Below, piece by piece: positions 63,648-64,000 of a stretch of 64,000 nucleotides of DNA. Under the pieces are notes generated by a model. The model ran no database searches. It saw only the letters and a list, made by a program, of their open reading frames with translations, and was not told where the DNA came from. Made by a program: the position numbers and the translations under genes. Position 1 is the stretch's first letter. Each line of letters opens with the position of its first letter. This DNA comes from Lucifuga dentata. Lineage: Eukaryota; Chordata; Actinopteri; Ophidiiformes; Bythitidae. The stretch is taken from the NCBI GenBank assembly GCA_014773175.1, contig VXCM01000052.1, positions 62,001 through 126,000 of the forward strand, read 5' to 3'.

Positions 63648-64000
63648 CTGCAAAGAGAAAACACAGTATTTAAGCTCCTTTCACACATGCACTCTCATCA
63701 GTAAAAGTTCCTGCTATTACCCAGGACAGCGGTATGTGAGGACACACACGTGAAGCGGACTGCTGTGCAAGTTGTTGCTGCAGTTGTCCTCCTCAGCCCC
63801 AAGTAACATTCCTGGTTAGATTCATGTGAAAACAGGGAGCCAGGACATTTCAGGAACAAGTGAGTGGGTACATCAATGACGTATTTATCCTGCGACTCAG
63901 TCATGACAATAATAAGCCAACATGCTGCATTTCCATTACTACTGTGTGCTAACTGAAATAATATCTGGAAACTGAAGCGATTTGGAGATCAGGGAACTTT
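63648..64000 (-). other. slc35b4 intron, cut by the window edge
   Basis: No further slc35b4 exon could be recognised to the right edge, so this is read as intron. Confidence 0.6.

Noticed and set aside
1..64000. CRISPR arrays, bacterial operons, tRNA or rRNA genes
   Set aside because: None is present. The window is vertebrate nuclear DNA, and no cloverleaf or rRNA segment was recognised.

Overview
The window is vertebrate nuclear DNA, almost certainly from a teleost fish. Exons are short, split by GT-AG introns and encode vertebrate gene families. There are many dinucleotide and trinucleotide microsatellites, and a degraded Tc1-like element with the IR/DR ends typical of fish. Exon boundaries below were set by matching splice dinucleotides, reading-frame phase and remembered family sequences; no alignment was run.

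Layout, left to right. (1) 1-8978 is intergenic. The first 1.3 kb is richer in CpG, and the rest holds microsatellites and one CTCF-like motif. (2) taf3 (minus, 8979-13324) encodes the TFIID subunit with an N-terminal histone fold and a C-terminal PHD finger. It is complete, with seven in-phase exons and 933 aa. Its promoter holds NRF1- and YY1-type motifs. (3) tasor2 (minus, 14702-31962) is a HUSH-type silencing factor of 22 in-phase exons and about 2698 aa. It includes a 17-nt micro-exon and carries a Tc1-like deletion derivative in one intron. (4) asb13 (plus, 33648-36689) is an ankyrin/SOCS-box E3 adaptor of six exons and 289 aa, head-to-head with tasor2. (5) net1 (minus, 40145-46045) is a RhoA guanine exchange factor of twelve exons. 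Its last exon has an in-frame TAG 55 codons before the expected PDZ-binding C-terminus. (6) 46046-56485 is a 10-kb stretch with no recognisable gene. It is rich in microsatellites and has a short TTAGGG tract and a G-quadruplex motif. (7) chchd3/mic19-like (minus, 56486-61082) is a mitochondrial MICOS subunit whose second exon carries about 500 extra codons of Pro/Glu/Val-rich repeats. That exon also contains a 61-bp duplication around a single N that looks like an assembly fault. (8) slc35b4 (minus, from 62668) is a nucleotide-sugar transporter cut by the right edge; its last two coding exons are inside.

In human, TAF3, TASOR2, ASB13 and NET1 lie on 10p14-p15, while CHCHD3 and SLC35B4 lie on 7q32-q33. 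The 46-56 kb gap therefore joins two blocks that are separate in human. The genes do not form one pathway. taf3 and tasor2 act on chromatin and transcription, asb13 in ubiquitination, net1 in Rho signalling, chchd3 in mitochondrial cristae and slc35b4 in the Golgi/ER. Nine single N characters, nearly all at homopolymers or repeats, suggest contig joins whose overlapping ends were not merged.
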